Origin: Mycolicibacterium flavescens
Lineage (GTDB): Bacteria; Actinomycetota; Actinomycetes; Mycobacteriales; Mycobacteriaceae
Length of the DNA: 64,000 nt
NCBI GenBank assembly: GCA_900637135.1
Contig: LR134353.1
Coordinates: 5,270,001-5,334,000, forward strand
Reading direction: 5' to 3'
Shown here piece after piece: positions 1-8,921 of this stretch. The position numbers were made by a program, and so were the translations under genes. The notes under the pieces were generated by a model. The model saw only the letters and a program-made list of their open reading frames with translations. It made no database searches and was not told the DNA's origin. How positions within the stretch are numbered: position 1 is the stretch's first letter; the number at the start of each line of letters is the position of its first letter.

Positions 1-587
1 GCCGCCTGGAGAAGGGCGAGTGGGTGGTCGACTTGCGTAGCCGGACCGCGTTCGCAGCCGGGCATCTGCAGGGGGCGTTCGGTTTCGAGCTGTCGGGCTC
101 CTTTGTCAGCTACTTCGGGTGGCTGTACGACTGGGGCGCACCGGTGACCCTTATCGGTGGCTCTCCCGAGCAGATTGCCGACGCCAGACGCGAACTGGTG
201 CGTATCGGGGTAGACCGACTGACGGGCGCCGCCACCGGGGACATCGACCAGTTGCGCGACGGAAGTCCGCTCCGCTCATACCCGGTCTCCGATTTTCGCC
301 GCCTGGCCGAGCATCGCCGAACGGAGGCTGTGGCGGTGCTCGATGTACGGCAGAGCCACGAATACGAGTCCGAGCACATCCCAGGAGCCGTCAACATACC
401 GCTGCACGAATTACCGAAGCGTCTCGACGAGGTTCCTTCCTCGACCGTATGGGTGCACTGCGCATCCGGCTATCGGTCCTCGATCGCGACGTCGATCCTC
501 GACCGCGCCGGTCATGACGTCGTCCTCATCGATGACGACTTCGACAACGCCGCAGATCTTTGCCTCACCGCTCCGCCGCAGCCATAG
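1..587 (+). CDS. Tandem rhodanese-domain protein, 5' truncated by the window edge
   Basis: The frame (codons from base 3) is open to the left edge, so the N-terminus lies outside; the GTG at 24 is probably an internal codon. Two rhodanese-like domains are visible. The first (about 85 residues) has no loop cysteine and is probably inactive. The second carries DVRQSHEY, HIPGA and the loop HCASGYRSS, whose cysteine would form the persulfide. In known families a degenerate then an active rhodanese domain often follow a metallo-beta-lactamase domain in persulfide-dioxygenase-like proteins, so the missing part may be that domain. The role would be sulfane-sulfur handling in the cytoplasm; the substrate is not known. 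Confidence 0.8.
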   Translation, partial: RLEKGEWVVDLRSRTAFAAGHLQGAFGFELSGSFVSYFGWLYDWGAPVTLIGGSPEQIADARRELVRIGVDRLTGAATGDIDQLRDGSPLRSYPVSDFRRLAEHRRTEAVAVLDVRQSHEYESEHIPGAVNIPLHELPKRLDEVPSSTVWVHCASGYRSSIATSILDRAGHDVVLIDDDFDNAADLCLTAPPQP

Positions 588-647
588 GGTTCGATCCTGA
601 CCCGAACGGGCATGTACGGCTTACCGATCGAAGCCGAAGGAGCCCTC

Positions 648-1472
648 ATGGTCAGCCAGACTGCCGACCGCCGATCCACCTCGACAGTTCTGTTGGCGCT
701 TGCTGTGGCCCTGGCCACTGCGGCCACGCTCGTCGTCAACTACCTCGCCAACGGCCTGCCGATCAACGGCCAGACCACCGGCGACGTCACCCGTCGCTTC
801 GAGGTGTACTTCGTCCCCGCCGGATACGTCTTCTCCATCTGGAGCTTGATCTACCTCGGGCTGATCGCCTACACCGTCTATCTCGGCGTGACGCTCGCGC
901 AGCGACGCGACGATAGCGGCGCCGCACGCGCCATCGCTCCCTGGTACCTGCTGACCGCGGCGGCCAACTGCTGCTGGCTGTTCGCGTGGCACCACAACCA
1001 GTTCCCGCTGAGCATGCTGGTGATGGTCGTGCTGCTGGTCGCTTTGATCGTCATCTACCGCCTGCAGGCCTCCCGGCCACCCACCTCGACGCTGGAGCGG
1101 TGGACGGTGCACATCCCGTTCCGGGTGTACCTGGGCTGGATATCGGTCGCGACGATTGCCAACGCGACGATCACCCTCGACGACGCCGGCTGGTCCGGGT
1201 TCGGGCTCTCCGAACCGACCTGGGGCGCCATCATGGTCGTGGTGGCGGCCGCGCTCGGAGTGGTGATGAACCTGCGCCACCGCGACATCGCCTACGGGCT
1301 GGTGATCATCTGGGCGCTGATCGGCATCGCGGTGCGGCTGAGCGAAACCACGCCGGTCCTGATCGCCTCGCTGGCGGGCGCGGCGGCGGTGGGGATCGCC
1401 GTCGCGATGAGCGCGCGCTACCTTACGCAGTCACCGAGGGGATCCGCGAAAAGCCGCACGTTCGAAGGCTAG
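648..1472 (+). CDS. Multi-pass membrane protein, TspO/MBR-like (tryptophan-rich sensory family)
   Basis: This 274-aa protein has about seven hydrophobic spans. The segment FVPAGYVFSIWSLIYLGL resembles the first TspO signature (P-G-x-V-F-x-x-W-x-x-x-Y), and NCCWLFAWHHNQ resembles the later W-rich loop. TspO proteins bind porphyrins and similar ligands in membranes, but this one is longer than the usual 5-span, 150-160 aa form. The start is the ATG at 648, because AAGGAG lies at 637-642; an earlier in-frame ATG at 612 has no such site. It sits 60 bp after the rhodanese gene and 17 bp before the MpaB oxygenase gene, so the three may be co-transcribed. Family assignment is moderate. Confidence 0.62.
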   Translation: MVSQTADRRSTSTVLLALAVALATAATLVVNYLANGLPINGQTTGDVTRRFEVYFVPAGYVFSIWSLIYLGLIAYTVYLGVTLAQRRDDSGAARAIAPWYLLTAAANCCWLFAWHHNQFPLSMLVMVVLLVALIVIYRLQASRPPTSTLERWTVHIPFRVYLGWISVATIANATITLDDAGWSGFGLSEPTWGAIMVVVAAALGVVMNLRHRDIAYGLVIIWALIGIAVRLSETTPVLIASLAGAAAVGIAVAMSARYLTQSPRGSAKSRTFEG

Positions 1473-1489
1473 TCGTCTGAGACTGAGAT

Positions 1490-2749
1490 ATGCCGGATCT
1501 GAGCCCACGACCACCGAACGCGCCCACCGCGTTTCGCTACCCAGGGCTCACCGGCCGCCGCGCGCGTCTGCGAAATGTGGTGAAGCGAGTCGCCGGTGTA
1601 GATCTACTTCCCTCCGACGACACCGCACGGGCATTCATCGCCGGCCTCAGCGAGGGCGACCCCGTCGCCGAACGTTTCGTCGCCGAGACCTACCACGGTG
1701 AGCTCGGCGCTCGGAAGGCCCGCGATCTGGTCGAGAAGGCGCAGCGGGAAGGTATCGACAACGTCCCCGAGGCGCCCGAGTCGATGCGTGCGCTGTTCGA
1801 GGAATTCGAGCAACTCCCTGCGTGGGTCGACCCGGACCTCGTCGAGGAAGGCGCGGCGGTCTGGCGCCGGTGGGCTTACGCACTGGGCGCGCTCGGCAAC
1901 GCCGGTACCAACGACACCTACACCGAGGGCTGGCTGGCGGTGCCACTGTCCCTCTCCGGCGGTTACGCGGGCCAGCGCGCCCTGCACCGGTATCTGGAAA
2001 CATCGCGCTGGTGGATCGAGGTCTGCCGTCCCGGCGCCATCCTGACCCCAGGATCGTTGGGGCGCAACATTTCTCTGCATGTGCGCATCATGCATGTCAG
2101 CGTCCGCGACCGCGTCAGGCAGCACCCGGAGTGGGACGCCGAACGCTGGGGTCTGCCGATCAGCCAGTCCGCCATGCTTCTCACGCTGTTGGGTGGAAGT
2201 GTGGCTCCGGCGTTGGGCCTTTTCCTTCTCGGTCACCTCACCTCTGCGCGAGAGATGCGCGCCGTTCTGCATTTCAACCGCTACTGCGGCTACCTCGTCG
2301 GTGTGCGATGCGACGGCTACTTCCCTGAGACCGTCGCCGATGCGTGGCGCATCCTGTTCATGTGTGACGCGGCGCGCAGCTACGACAGCGCGGAGAGCGG
2401 TACCGAACTGGTTCAGTCCTTCGTTCCCGCGTTCGCACCCGCCGCGACGCACCGCGGCCTGCAGCGGCTTCGCGCCGAGTACCACTACCGCCTACAAGCG
2501 GGATACCTCGGGCTGTACATGTTGCCGTGGAATCGGCGCCGCTACCGCCTACCGTCGGCGCTGCCGGGAATGCTGCTGTTACTGAGCCGCTTTCCGCTGA
2601 TCCTCGCGCTGGAGATCGCGCGGCGATTGTCGTCGAAGGTGGACCGTTGGTGGCAGCGGAGCAATCTCCAGCGGTGGGAAAACTGGCTGCAATGGAAATC
2701 CGACGGCAAGGCAGCGGCTTTCGAGGCTGCGGTGCCCCTGCGCCGCTGA
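1490..2749 (+). CDS. MpaB-family (DUF2236, latex-clearing-protein-like) oxygenase
   Basis: This 419-aa protein matches the ER-bound oxygenase MpaB/rubber oxygenase fold: a mostly helical protein with the His-rich stretch around residues 195-212 (NISLHVRIMHVSVRDRVRQH) and W/R-rich segments typical of the heme-binding core. Characterised relatives cleave isoprenoid double bonds (Lcp) or oxidise terpenoid side chains (MpaB); mycobacteria carry many uncharacterised paralogues. The C-terminal third has a hydrophobic span (SALPGMLLLLSRFPLILALE) that may anchor it to the membrane. A second family member is at 51416-52804. The native substrate cannot be inferred. Confidence 0.75.
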   Translation: MPDLSPRPPNAPTAFRYPGLTGRRARLRNVVKRVAGVDLLPSDDTARAFIAGLSEGDPVAERFVAETYHGELGARKARDLVEKAQREGIDNVPEAPESMRALFEEFEQLPAWVDPDLVEEGAAVWRRWAYALGALGNAGTNDTYTEGWLAVPLSLSGGYAGQRALHRYLETSRWWIEVCRPGAILTPGSLGRNISLHVRIMHVSVRDRVRQHPEWDAERWGLPISQSAMLLTLLGGSVAPALGLFLLGHLTSAREMRAVLHFNRYCGYLVGVRCDGYFPETVADAWRILFMCDAARSYDSAESGTELVQSFVPAFAPAATHRGLQRLRAEYHYRLQAGYLGLYMLPWNRRRYRLPSALPGMLLLLSRFPLILALEIARRLSSKVDRWWQRSNLQRWENWLQWKSDGKAAAFEAAVPLRR

Positions 2750-2794
2750 TCACGCCCGCTGATCACGCCCGCGACGCTGATCCCTCGTCCACGA

Positions 2795-3466
2795 TCATGC
2801 CCGCGACGAAACCAACGACGGACTGCCCACACCGATGGTGATCAGTGGCGCCGCGGCGGGGTCGAGCCACGTCAGCAGCGTGCGCATCTCGTCGCGCCCG
2901 ATGGCCACACACCCCCACGTCGGGTTTCCATCGGTCACATGGAGGAAGATGCCCGAGACCCGTCCGGGTATGCGTTGCGGGTTCACCGTGATGTTGACCG
3001 CATAGTCGTAGACGGGCCCGGAATCGTAGAGGTTCTCCGCGATCGATGACGGTTTGTTCGGACCCCGCACATGGGTGTTGTACGTAGGTGACGAGGCGTC
3101 CTCGTCCCACCAGTCCTGGTTCGTGGTCTGGAAGTACGGCATCTTGGTGCCCGGATTGGCCTGGCGGCCGAAGGCCTGATCGAACGTGAAGGTCCCCACC
3201 GGCGTGCGGTGGACACCGTCAGCGGGTGCACCGACACCGACCGCGCCGACTTTCGCGGGTGTCGGTCCCAGGACGGGCTTCCATTGCTGTCCGGTCCGTT
3301 GAAAGGCGGTGAGAGTGCCCGAGGTGGCGTCCGCGGTGGGCACGCCGACGACAATCCACTGCGTCGTCCGCGCGGTCGCGGCTGCGGGTTGTGCCGACGC
3401 GGGCCCTGCAAGCGGTACGCACAGGAGCGCAGCACCAAGGTACGCCAGTGCTTTTCGCAGTTTCAC
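2795..3466 (-). CDS. Exported L,D-transpeptidase-like (YkuD) protein
   Basis: The 223-aa protein starts at GTG 3466, which puts a classic signal peptide first (KLRKALAYLGAALLCVPLAGPASA, cleavage after ASA). The C-terminal half has GIFLHVTDGNPTWGCVAIGRDEM, matching the YkuD motif H-x-x-x-G-x-P-x-x-G-C-V-x-I with the catalytic cysteine and preceding histidine. Such enzymes make 3-3 cross-links in peptidoglycan or attach proteins to it; this short, Ig-less form resembles standalone secreted catalytic-domain proteins rather than LdtA/B of M. tuberculosis. The longer frame running up to 3589 has no signal peptide at its N-terminus and is less likely. The gene converges with the MpaB oxygenase gene. 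Confidence 0.75.
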   Translation of the reverse strand: MKLRKALAYLGAALLCVPLAGPASAQPAAATARTTQWIVVGVPTADATSGTLTAFQRTGQQWKPVLGPTPAKVGAVGVGAPADGVHRTPVGTFTFDQAFGRQANPGTKMPYFQTTNQDWWDEDASSPTYNTHVRGPNKPSSIAENLYDSGPVYDYAVNITVNPQRIPGRVSGIFLHVTDGNPTWGCVAIGRDEMRTLLTWLDPAAAPLITIGVGSPSLVSSRA

Positions 3467-3603
3467 GGGATACCTCGGAACCGGACTCGAACGTCGAATG
3501 CAGAATCCGGACAGCGTATCCGTGTCAAGCTGTCCAGTACGGTGTGCGAAACCTGTTCGCGGCCAATATGAGACCGTGTCGCGATCCACTCGACCGGTGA
3601 GGC

Positions 3604-3627
3604 GGTGATCCGGTGATCCGGTGATGG
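3604..3627. repeat. Short tandem repeat (GGTGATCC, about 2.6 copies)
   Basis: Two perfect copies of an 8-bp unit are followed by a partial third (GGTGATGG) in the 225-bp gap between the L,D-transpeptidase gene start and the HNH gene end. No other element was seen in this gap. Confidence 0.5.
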
Positions 3628-3691
3628 CGCGATGCCGCGCCCATACGTAAGCCCAGGTACGAATCGCGTTGTGGGCCGGCCTGTTCGACGG

Positions 3692-4981
3692 TCAGTTGGT
3701 GGGCGGTGGTGGTTGGGGTTGGAAGGGTTCGTACCAGCGCCATTGGGCGGGTTCGCCGAGGGGTCCGGGGCAGGGCGCGACGTCGGGTGGGGGTCCGGTG
3801 GGTGTGCGGGCCAGCGATCCGGGGTGCAGCGGTTCGCCTTCGCGGGTGGTGACGTGTAGTTGGTGGGCGGGTCCGGTGATGGTGATTTCGCCTCTGTGGT
3901 GCAGCCGGTGATGATACGGGCAGACCAGGATCAGGTTGTCCAGTTCGGTGGGCCCGCCGTCTTCCCAGTGCACAAGGTGATGAGCGTGCAGTCCGCGGGT
4001 GGCCCCGCAGCCGGGCACCCGGCAGGTGCGGTCGCGGTGCTCGAGGGCGCGGCGTAGCCGTCGGCTGATCACCCGTGTGGTGCGCCCGGCCCCGATGGGT
4101 TGGCCGTTTCGTTCGAGCCAGACTTCACAGCCGGTGTCACACAACAACAACTGCCGGTCAGCTTCGGAGAGCACCGGGCCCAGATGCGGCCAGGCGGCGG
4201 ACTTGTCGAGGTCGAGGTGCACGATCACCGTGGTGTGCTGGCCGTGGGGGCGCCGGGTGGCTTCGGTGTCCCAGCCGGTGCCCACCAGGCGCAGGAACGC
4301 ATCACCGAGGCTGGGAAACGGCGGTTGGCGCCGCAGATCACCGAGCCGCTCGCGGCGTTCGTGGGTGTCGCCGTCGGTGTCGGGGCCGTGGTCGCTGATG
4401 TGTTCGTTGATCAGCGCGTCGCGGTGTGATTGCAGGGCGGCGTCGAACTTGGCGGCCTCCAACGCGGGCAAGGTGATGCGGTAGGTGGTGGACTGCTCGC
4501 CGACGGTTTTGCTCAGCGACGGTTCGGGGGCGGGTGCGGGGCGTTCGGGCTCGGGGCGGGGTTCGAGTTTGGCTGCAAAGCGCAGTTGGCTGACGGTGGC
4601 CACCGAGGCCAGCTGCGCGTAGTGCTCATCAGAGCCTGGGCCGGCGTGTTGGGCGATCACCCCGACCTGATCGGCCGACAGTCGGCCCTCCCGTAACTCG
4701 GTGGTGCAGCGGGGGAACTCCTCGATGCGCTGGGCGATCGCGGTGATCGTCTTGGCAGTGGTATCAGACAGGCCCAGCTTCCAGGCCACCAGCGCTTTGA
4801 CCGAGCGCGCCCCGGTGATACCCCACGACCGCTCACGTTCAATCTGAGCAACGATGTCCACGATGCGCCCATCGATGGCGTTGCGTTGACCGGCCAACTC
4901 CTCGAGCGCAGCGAACTGCGCCCCCAGGCGCTCATCGGGCGAGAGCTCCTCAGCCTCACAAGGCGCGGCGGTCAACGTCAT
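3692..4981 (-). CDS. HNH endonuclease-domain protein with DUF222 (13E12 repeat family)
   Basis: The 429-aa protein has an N-terminal DUF222-like helical region (RNAIDGRIVDIVAQIERERSW onward) and a C-terminal HNH domain: CRVPGCGATRGLHAHHLVHW, then ELDNLILVCPYHHRLHH, with paired metal-binding CxxC and HH residues. These are multi-copy genes in mycobacteria (REP13E12 of M. tuberculosis is the best-known relative) and may be mobile or used as integration targets. The start is ATG 4981; the frame runs on to 5050 but the extra residues are low-complexity. No flanking repeats or att sites were seen. Confidence 0.85.
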   Translation of the reverse strand: MTLTAAPCEAEELSPDERLGAQFAALEELAGQRNAIDGRIVDIVAQIERERSWGITGARSVKALVAWKLGLSDTTAKTITAIAQRIEEFPRCTTELREGRLSADQVGVIAQHAGPGSDEHYAQLASVATVSQLRFAAKLEPRPEPERPAPAPEPSLSKTVGEQSTTYRITLPALEAAKFDAALQSHRDALINEHISDHGPDTDGDTHERRERLGDLRRQPPFPSLGDAFLRLVGTGWDTEATRRPHGQHTTVIVHLDLDKSAAWPHLGPVLSEADRQLLLCDTGCEVWLERNGQPIGAGRTTRVISRRLRRALEHRDRTCRVPGCGATRGLHAHHLVHWEDGGPTELDNLILVCPYHHRLHHRGEITITGPAHQLHVTTREGEPLHPGSLARTPTGPPPDVAPCPGPLGEPAQWRWYEPFQPQPPPPTN

Positions 4982-5116
4982 AACCGCATCATCACACCCA
5001 CCACCGACAAATTCCGGCCCCCCAAAGTCCACCTCGCCAAGATTGTGCACAAAATGCCGAAAACTGCTGCAGTCGAGTCGATTCCCGACAAAAGATGGTC
5101 AGTCGAGGCGCGGACC

Positions 5117-6256
5117 CTAGCTCGCGGTGCTCAAACCCGCGAGCTTCTGGATGAAGCGAATCTCGTTATCGTCGTGCGCCCGACCGTCGGGGTGGATCAG
5201 ATCGCTGAACCACGTCTCCGGAAGCGTCGTGTACGGATCGTTCCAGGAGTCCCACGGAAGGTACGTCTGCGTCCGCCCGGCGACGAAGCCCCAATTGTAG
5301 GCACCGACGTTGCGCCGCTTGGCAATCGGCAGGATGCCCTCGACCGTGCTGCCGAGGTTGCGGGCGAGGTACTCGGTGCACAGGATCGGCCGGCCCAGCG
5401 GGACGAGCTCGTCAATGCGGTTCTCAAACTCGGACGGCTCGGCGTAGCTGTGGAAGCTGATGATGTCGGAGAGCTCGAGCTGCAGGCTGACGATTTCACT
5501 GCGGCTGCCGGGGTCGCGCCAATGGCCCTGCCACACGCCACTGGTCAACGGTTGGATCGGCTTCACCGCTCGCACCCACTGGAACACGTGTGGCAGGAAC
5601 GCCGCGACCAGCTTCAGCTTGTCTGCGTGCTCGACCTTGCGGTAGTCCTTCGCGGGGTTGTCCGGCTCGTTCCACACGTCCCACCCCAGAACCCGCGGAT
5701 CGTTTCGGAACTGGCCGACCACGCCGGTGACATAGCTCTGCAGCACGCGGGTGTAGGCCGGATCCTCCAGGCGGTGAGCGCCGGGACTTTGCACCCAGCC
5801 CGAGTTATGCACTCCCTTGATCGGCGCGCGTTGAGGGCCGGCCTTGGGCAACGGATCCCAGCACGAATCGAACAGCACGAACAGCGGTTTGATGTTGTGG
5901 CTCGCCGCGATGGAGACGAACTGGGAAAGCCGCTGGCTGAATCCGGCCCGGTCCGTCGCCCACAGCTGGTCGTGCAGGAACACCCGCATGGTGTTCATCC
6001 CGATCCGCCTGGCAACGCTGAGCTCACCGGAGATGCGGCGTGGATCGTAGGTGCCCGCCTGGAACATTTCGAGCTGGTTGACTGCGTTCGAGGTGACATA
6101 GTTGGCGCCCAGCAGCCAGCCCTGCTCCCCGTACCAGGCATTGGCGCGGTCAGCCGACCACCGCCCCGTCTCGGCCGCAGCGGCGGACGGCAGCTTGGTC
6201 AGCGCCGCGGCGGCTGCAAAGTACAGCGGGAGTTTGAGGGCGGTTCGCCGGCGCAC
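5117..6256 (-). CDS. Exported GH5-like glycoside hydrolase (cellulase/mannanase type)
   Basis: The 379-aa TIM-barrel protein has the GH5 acid/base signature GWDVWNEPDN (about residue 190-200) and a late TEY motif (LCTEYLARN) for the nucleophile. The N-terminus MRRRTALKLPLYFAAAAALTKLPSAAAAE is a Tat-like signal (RRTALK) with an AAA cleavage site, so the enzyme is exported. Retaining cleavage of beta-1,4-glucan or mannan is expected; the exact substrate is unknown. The GTG start at 6256 sits 3 bp inside a perfect palindrome and 6 bp after a TATGTT -10-like hexamer, so the mRNA may be leaderless (see the site at 6259-6277). Confidence 0.75.
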   Translation of the reverse strand: MRRRTALKLPLYFAAAAALTKLPSAAAAETGRWSADRANAWYGEQGWLLGANYVTSNAVNQLEMFQAGTYDPRRISGELSVARRIGMNTMRVFLHDQLWATDRAGFSQRLSQFVSIAASHNIKPLFVLFDSCWDPLPKAGPQRAPIKGVHNSGWVQSPGAHRLEDPAYTRVLQSYVTGVVGQFRNDPRVLGWDVWNEPDNPAKDYRKVEHADKLKLVAAFLPHVFQWVRAVKPIQPLTSGVWQGHWRDPGSRSEIVSLQLELSDIISFHSYAEPSEFENRIDELVPLGRPILCTEYLARNLGSTVEGILPIAKRRNVGAYNWGFVAGRTQTYLPWDSWNDPYTTLPETWFSDLIHPDGRAHDDNEIRFIQKLAGLSTAS

Positions 6257-6258
6257 CT

Positions 6259-6277
6259 TGTGAACATAGTGTTCACA
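6259..6277 (-). promoter_or_regulatory. Palindromic operator overlapping the GH5 gene promoter
   Basis: TGTGAACA-TAG-TGTTCACA is a perfect inverted repeat with 8-bp arms, immediately upstream of the GTG start at 6256. On the minus strand it contains TATGTT, six bases before the GTG, which fits a mycobacterial -10 (TANNNT) for a leaderless transcript. A repressor binding here would block RNA polymerase directly. No regulator gene is adjacent. Confidence 0.6.
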
Positions 6278-6372
6278 GCTGACCTGTTTGGTCCTCGTGT
6301 CTCATCTTGCAACGCAACAGGTTTCGAATCGTTATCAACCAGGTGACGCAAGTCACGCCTGACGAGACAGGC

Positions 6373-7548
6373 TCAGACCGTCAGGCCGTCGGCGACCCGC
6401 GGCACCCGCTCGGCCTCCGCGCCGTCGAGCACCATCGCCGCAACCCGGTCCCTGTGCTCCTCGGTGCTGCCCAGCAAAACCGCGTTCGTCGCGGCGCGCT
6501 TGTAGTAGAGATGCGCCTGGTGTTCCCAGGTGAACCCGATGCCACCGTGCACCTGAATGGTGTCGTTGGCGACGTGGGTCAGGGCGCCCGAGCAGACCGC
6601 CTGGGCGATGCTGGTGGCCAGTGCCGGATCGTCGGATCCGTCCGCCAGCGCCCAGATCGCGTGATAGGCAGCCGACCTCGCGTGCTCGACGTCGACGAGC
6701 AGGTTCGCGAGCCGGTGCTTGACCGCCTGGAACGACCCGATCGGCCTGCCGAACTGCAACCGCGACTTCGCATAATCCACTGACAGGTCGAGCAGATGCT
6801 GAGCGGCGCCCACCTGCTCCACCGCAAGCAGCGCCGCACCGACCTGCAGCGCATGGTCGATCACCCGGCTGGCTTCCTCGGCCCCGGCGATCACGCGGGC
6901 AGGCGCATCGGTGAACGTCACGTTCGCCTCGGAGCGGGTGAGGTCGAGCGTGGCCAGCGGTGTGCGCTGCACTCCGTCGGCGGTGCCGTCGACGGCATAC
7001 AGGACGACGCCGTCACCGTCACGTGCGCCGACCAACAGGACATCGGCGATGCCGCCGTCAACAACCTGAGTCACCGTGCCCGACAACGTATCTCCGGAAG
7101 CCGACACCGAGACGATATCCGGATCGAACGCGCCGGCGCGGTCCACCACGGCGAACGCAGCTGTGCGCCGACCCTCGACGAGGTCATTGAGAAGCTCGTC
7201 GCGCACCGGCCCTGATGAGGCGGCCACCAGGGCCGGGATCGCCAGGTACACCGTGCCGAACAGCGGCCCACACGCCAACCGTGCCCCGAGCTCCTCGATG
7301 GCCACAGCCTGATCGATGACCGTTCCGCCGACTCCGCCGTCGGCCTCGGGCACCGACAGACCCAGCACGCCGAGCTCGCCGCCGAGTCGGGCCCAGACCT
7401 TGGGATCGAACGGCGGGTCGGACTCCATCAACCCGCGGACGGTCTCCTCGGAGAAGTGTTCGGCGCTGAACTTGCGCACCGCATCGCGCAATTGGCCCTG
7501 TTCCTCGGTGAATTTGTACTCGGCCTGCGAGGCTGGGCTGTCAACCAC
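6373..7548 (-). CDS. Acyl-CoA dehydrogenase, FadE beta-type subunit
   Basis: The 391-aa protein has the ACAD N-terminal helical domain (EEQGQLRDAVRKF), a middle beta-domain and the C-terminal helical domain with QVHGGIGFTWEHQAHLYYKRA. It lacks the usual late catalytic loop glutamate of classical ACADs; the E of FTWEH is the pattern of partner subunits in mycobacterial alpha2beta2 FadE complexes. The start is GTG 7548, which overlaps the stop of the upstream FadE gene by 8 bp and is preceded by AAGGAG, so translation is probably coupled. The two proteins probably form one heteromeric enzyme acting on a CoA thioester; the substrate is unknown. Confidence 0.82.
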   Translation of the reverse strand: MVDSPASQAEYKFTEEQGQLRDAVRKFSAEHFSEETVRGLMESDPPFDPKVWARLGGELGVLGLSVPEADGGVGGTVIDQAVAIEELGARLACGPLFGTVYLAIPALVAASSGPVRDELLNDLVEGRRTAAFAVVDRAGAFDPDIVSVSASGDTLSGTVTQVVDGGIADVLLVGARDGDGVVLYAVDGTADGVQRTPLATLDLTRSEANVTFTDAPARVIAGAEEASRVIDHALQVGAALLAVEQVGAAQHLLDLSVDYAKSRLQFGRPIGSFQAVKHRLANLLVDVEHARSAAYHAIWALADGSDDPALATSIAQAVCSGALTHVANDTIQVHGGIGFTWEHQAHLYYKRAATNAVLLGSTEEHRDRVAAMVLDGAEAERVPRVADGLTV

Positions 7549-8746
7549 GGGGAATCTCCTTCCACGGCATGCCGGCGTCGGCACGCAGGTCACCGGGCAG
7601 CCCGAGGATGCGTTCGCCGAGAATATTCCGCATCACCTCAGACGTCCCGCCTTCGATGGTGTTGGCGCGGCTGCGCAGGTACCGCTGCTGGATGGGCCCC
7701 TGCCAGTCGCTGTCCCTTTTTGCGACCAGGTGCCCGCTACCCTGCTTATAGCCGTGATACAGAATCCCTTCTGGCCCAAGGAAATCCATACACCACTGGT
7801 AGATGTCCTGGTTGAGCTCGGCGCCGACCAACTTGCCGACCGACCCTTCCGGGCCGGGTCCGCCGACCGTCGCGGCTGCGCGTGAGCGTTCGGAGGTGAG
7901 CCGTTGCGCCTCCGAGCGCAGCCACAGCTGTGTGAGCCGGTCCCGCAGCACCGGGGTGTGGCGCTCGGGTCGCGACGCCCACAGCCCGGTCGCATCGGCG
8001 ATGGTGCCTGCGCCGCGCCTGCTGCCGCTGCCGCCGAGTGCGGTGCGTTCGTTCATCAGCGTCGTCATCGCCACGGCCCAGCCGTTGTCGACCTCGCCGA
8101 GGCGGTGCTTGTCCGGGATGCGGGCGTCGCTGAAGTAGACCTCGTTGAACTCGGCCTGGCCCGTCATCTGGCGCAGCGGTCGCGTCTCGACGCCGGCCCC
8201 GTGCATGTCGATAACGAAGTACGTCAGGCCCTTGTGCTTGGGCACATCGGGATTGGTGCGCGCGAGCAGCAGCCCCCAGCGCGCTCGGTGCGCGAGGCTC
8301 GTCCACACCTTCTGGCCGTTGATGACCCAGTCGTCTCCGTCGCGCACGGCCGATGTGGCGAGCCCGGCCAGATCGGAGCCTGCGCCCGGCTCGGAGAACA
8401 GTTGGCACCACAGATCGTCGGTGGTTGCCAACGGGCGCAACCAATTTCGTTTGACGTCATCGGTCTGGGCGTGTTCGCGGATCGTGGGCGCGGCCATGCC
8501 GTAGCCCATCGGGTTGAGCCCGAGGGGCACCGGGCCGCCCGCGCCCTGCAGGATGCGGTCCGCGACGGCCTGCAGACCGCGGGACACCCCGAGCCCACCG
8601 AGGCCTTCGGGAAAGTGCACCCAGGTCAGACCGGCGTCGTAGCAGGCGCCGAGGAATTCGGGAATCGGCACGCTCTTCGGGTCGTGGTCGGCGACGACCC
8701 CACGCGCCAGTTCGGCGACCCGACCGGCATCAGCGTCATTGCTCAT
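7541..8746 (-). CDS. Acyl-CoA dehydrogenase, FadE alpha-type subunit
   Basis: The 401-aa ACAD shows the FAD/substrate-binding signature LWCQLFSEPGAGSDLAGL and INGQKVWTS, plus the C-terminal motif NTIEGGTSEVMRNILGERILGLP with the catalytic-loop glutamate missing from its partner. This matches the catalytic subunit of mycobacterial heteromeric FadE enzymes. It is the first gene of a two-gene operon with the FadE at 6373-7548 (8-bp overlap). Related pairs dehydrogenate CoA esters of steroid or branched side chains, but nothing nearby identifies this substrate. A 176-bp gap with a nested hairpin separates it from the upstream F420-type gene. Confidence 0.88.
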   Translation of the reverse strand: MSNDADAGRVAELARGVVADHDPKSVPIPEFLGACYDAGLTWVHFPEGLGGLGVSRGLQAVADRILQGAGGPVPLGLNPMGYGMAAPTIREHAQTDDVKRNWLRPLATTDDLWCQLFSEPGAGSDLAGLATSAVRDGDDWVINGQKVWTSLAHRARWGLLLARTNPDVPKHKGLTYFVIDMHGAGVETRPLRQMTGQAEFNEVYFSDARIPDKHRLGEVDNGWAVAMTTLMNERTALGGSGSRRGAGTIADATGLWASRPERHTPVLRDRLTQLWLRSEAQRLTSERSRAAATVGGPGPEGSVGKLVGAELNQDIYQWCMDFLGPEGILYHGYKQGSGHLVAKRDSDWQGPIQQRYLRSRANTIEGGTSEVMRNILGERILGLPGDLRADAGMPWKEIPRG

Positions 8747-8827
8747 GCAGTCACGATAGAAACTCGACGCGCGTCGAGAATCGGCGGGCTCCTCAATTCG
8801 GGCTCTGCTTGCGCGCTTGACGTGTAC

Positions 8828-8884
8828 GAGCGACCGCCTTTGTACGTCTTTTTACGGCGTGTCGCCGTACAGACGCGGTCGCTC
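8828..8884. repeat. Nested palindromic element (REP-like hairpin)
   Basis: An outer perfect 10-bp inverted repeat (GAGCGACCGC 8828-8837 / GCGGTCGCTC 8875-8884) encloses an inner perfect stem (TACGGCG 8853-8859 / CGCCGTA 8863-8869, loop TGT). A T-run (8849-8853) and a GCGCTGA-rich tail (8885-8935) flank it. It lies between two minus-strand genes, so it could be a terminator for the F420-type gene or a dispersed REP-type repeat. Confidence 0.6.
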
Positions 8885-8921
8885 GCGCTGACTTGGCTCG
8901 CGCTGAATTAGCCGCGCTGAC

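Noticed and set aside
2750..2794. Direct repeat CTGATCACGCCCG near the MpaB gene end
   Set aside because: Only two short copies overlapping the stop codon region; probably slippage without function.
4886..6346. 486-aa plus-strand open frame antisense to the GH5 gene
   Set aside because: It opposes a gene with clear catalytic motifs and has Arg/Val/His-rich composition typical of high-GC shadow frames.
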